From Candidatus Poribacteria bacterium (GTDB taxonomy: Bacteria > Poribacteria > WGA-4E > WGA-3G): a stretch of 42,632 bases of DNA. Shown piece by piece: positions 42,319-42,632 of the stretch. The notes below the pieces were generated by a model. The model made no database searches and was not told the DNA's origin. It was given only the letters and a program-made list of their open reading frames with translations. How positions within the stretch are numbered: the first letter of the stretch is position 1; each line of letters starts with the position of its first letter. The DNA is taken from NCBI GenBank assembly GCA_028824685.1, contig JAPPCZ010000036.1:1-42632 (forward strand), written 5' to 3'. A program made the translations under genes and the position numbers.

Positions 42319-42632
42319 TGTCAACTTAAGAAAACGTTTATGTTTTTATAAGTGCTTCTTTACCCTTATGGTGATTGAAACTGTCCTATATTTAGTCCCG
42401 TGAATCAACGCCAAATACGCGCATGGTATTTGTCGGGGACGATATGTTTATAGAAAAGATGTAGACCACCCTTCTTGAGTTCCGTAGGAACGGCATATTT
42501 ATTACTAACGTGGATTCGCACACACATACCACCCCTACGGGGTTCAAGTGCTGAATAACATCATATCTATAAACATATCGTCCCTACGGGACTAAAGAGC
42601 ATTTCTGATATTCAGAAATCCTTAAGTTGACA
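42319..42632. repeat. Palindrome array 4 with enclosing inverted arms
   Basis: The order is an inverted unit (42391, split by a tagged hairpin), TTGAGTTCCGTAGGAACG (about 42475), a variant with CCCCTACGGGG (about 42531), and a forward unit (about 42564-42597), 49 bases apart. Perfect 12-base arms TGTCAACTTAAG (42319-42330) and CTTAAGTTGACA (42621-42632) enclose it; the right arm ends exactly at the window edge. It fills most of the 475-base tail. Confidence 0.65.
42402..42434 (+). repeat. AATCAA-tagged hairpin inserted inside a palindrome unit
   Basis: The intact unit reads AGTCCCGTA-GGGACG. Here AGTCCCGT is followed by GAATCAA, a hairpin (CG-C-CAAATAC ... GTATTTG-T-CG) and GGGACG. The stem is different from the other copies but paired. 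One base (A) of the target is changed or lost. Confidence 0.7.

Overview
The window looks like a chromosomal segment of an uncultured, AT-leaning Gram-negative bacterium. My best guess is a member of Candidatus Poribacteria or a close relative. The guess rests on domain style, not on a marker gene: extracytoplasmic-function (ECF) sigma factors fused to large beta-propellers, WD40-cohesin-dockerin proteins ending in a PNPFNPETWIPYQL-type sorting domain, a phytanoyl-CoA dioxygenase, a Gfo/Idh/MocA dehydrogenase, an ASPIC/UnbV-type protein, and intergenic space crowded with small palindromic repeats. No rRNA, tRNA, CRISPR array, transposase or phage gene was seen.

Layout. 1-5200: two exported proteins of unknown function and a membrane-tethered ECF sigma/beta-propeller fusion. 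5.2-6.3 kb: gene-free, palindrome-rich. 6.2-10.4 kb: a probable operon (promoter at 6222) of a BMP-type solute-binding lipoprotein-like protein, a selenocysteine-containing formate dehydrogenase read through an in-frame TGA at 8454, and a small cupin. 10.7-12.7 kb: leucyl aminopeptidase and QueF (queuosine pathway), convergent with a Gfo/Idh/MocA dehydrogenase. 14.3-16.6 kb: a strong promoter, a highly structured leader RNA, a secreted protein and a TolB-like propeller ending in a good terminator. 16.6-17.9 kb: a phytanoyl-CoA dioxygenase bracketed by two inverted copies of a roughly 160-bp MITE. 17.9-22.9 kb: a WD40/dockerin surface protein divergent from ComEC. 23-25.9 kb: an ECF sigma factor (probably frameshifted near its end) followed by three small exported proteins, two of which share a repeated domain. 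26-28.6 kb: repeats, a DUF4377-like lipoprotein, a small conserved gene pair and an aldo/keto reductase. 28.8-33.9 kb: DNA polymerase III alpha divergent from an MFS exporter. 34.2-42.2 kb: a TPR/FG-GAP/ASPIC-type protein with a small coiled-coil partner, a lipoprotein, and a second membrane-tethered ECF sigma/beta-propeller fusion. 

The most interesting signals are these. (1) The formate dehydrogenase has a UGA codon followed by a SECIS-like hairpin with the same spacing and GGUCU loop as E. coli fdhF. (2) The two sigma/propeller fusions share an upstream TGCAMCC-N17-CGTCACT motif that may be their own promoter. (3) A family of tiny elements consists of an AAATCAA tag plus a hairpin whose stem sequence changes but stays paired; several copies sit precisely inside other repeats, next to GGG. 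(4) Four palindrome arrays are each enclosed by inverted arms, and those arms differ from locus to locus. (5) MITE-like elements with different ends carry the same palindromic core. These repeats suggest a layered system of structure-recognised mobile DNA whose enzyme is not in this window.
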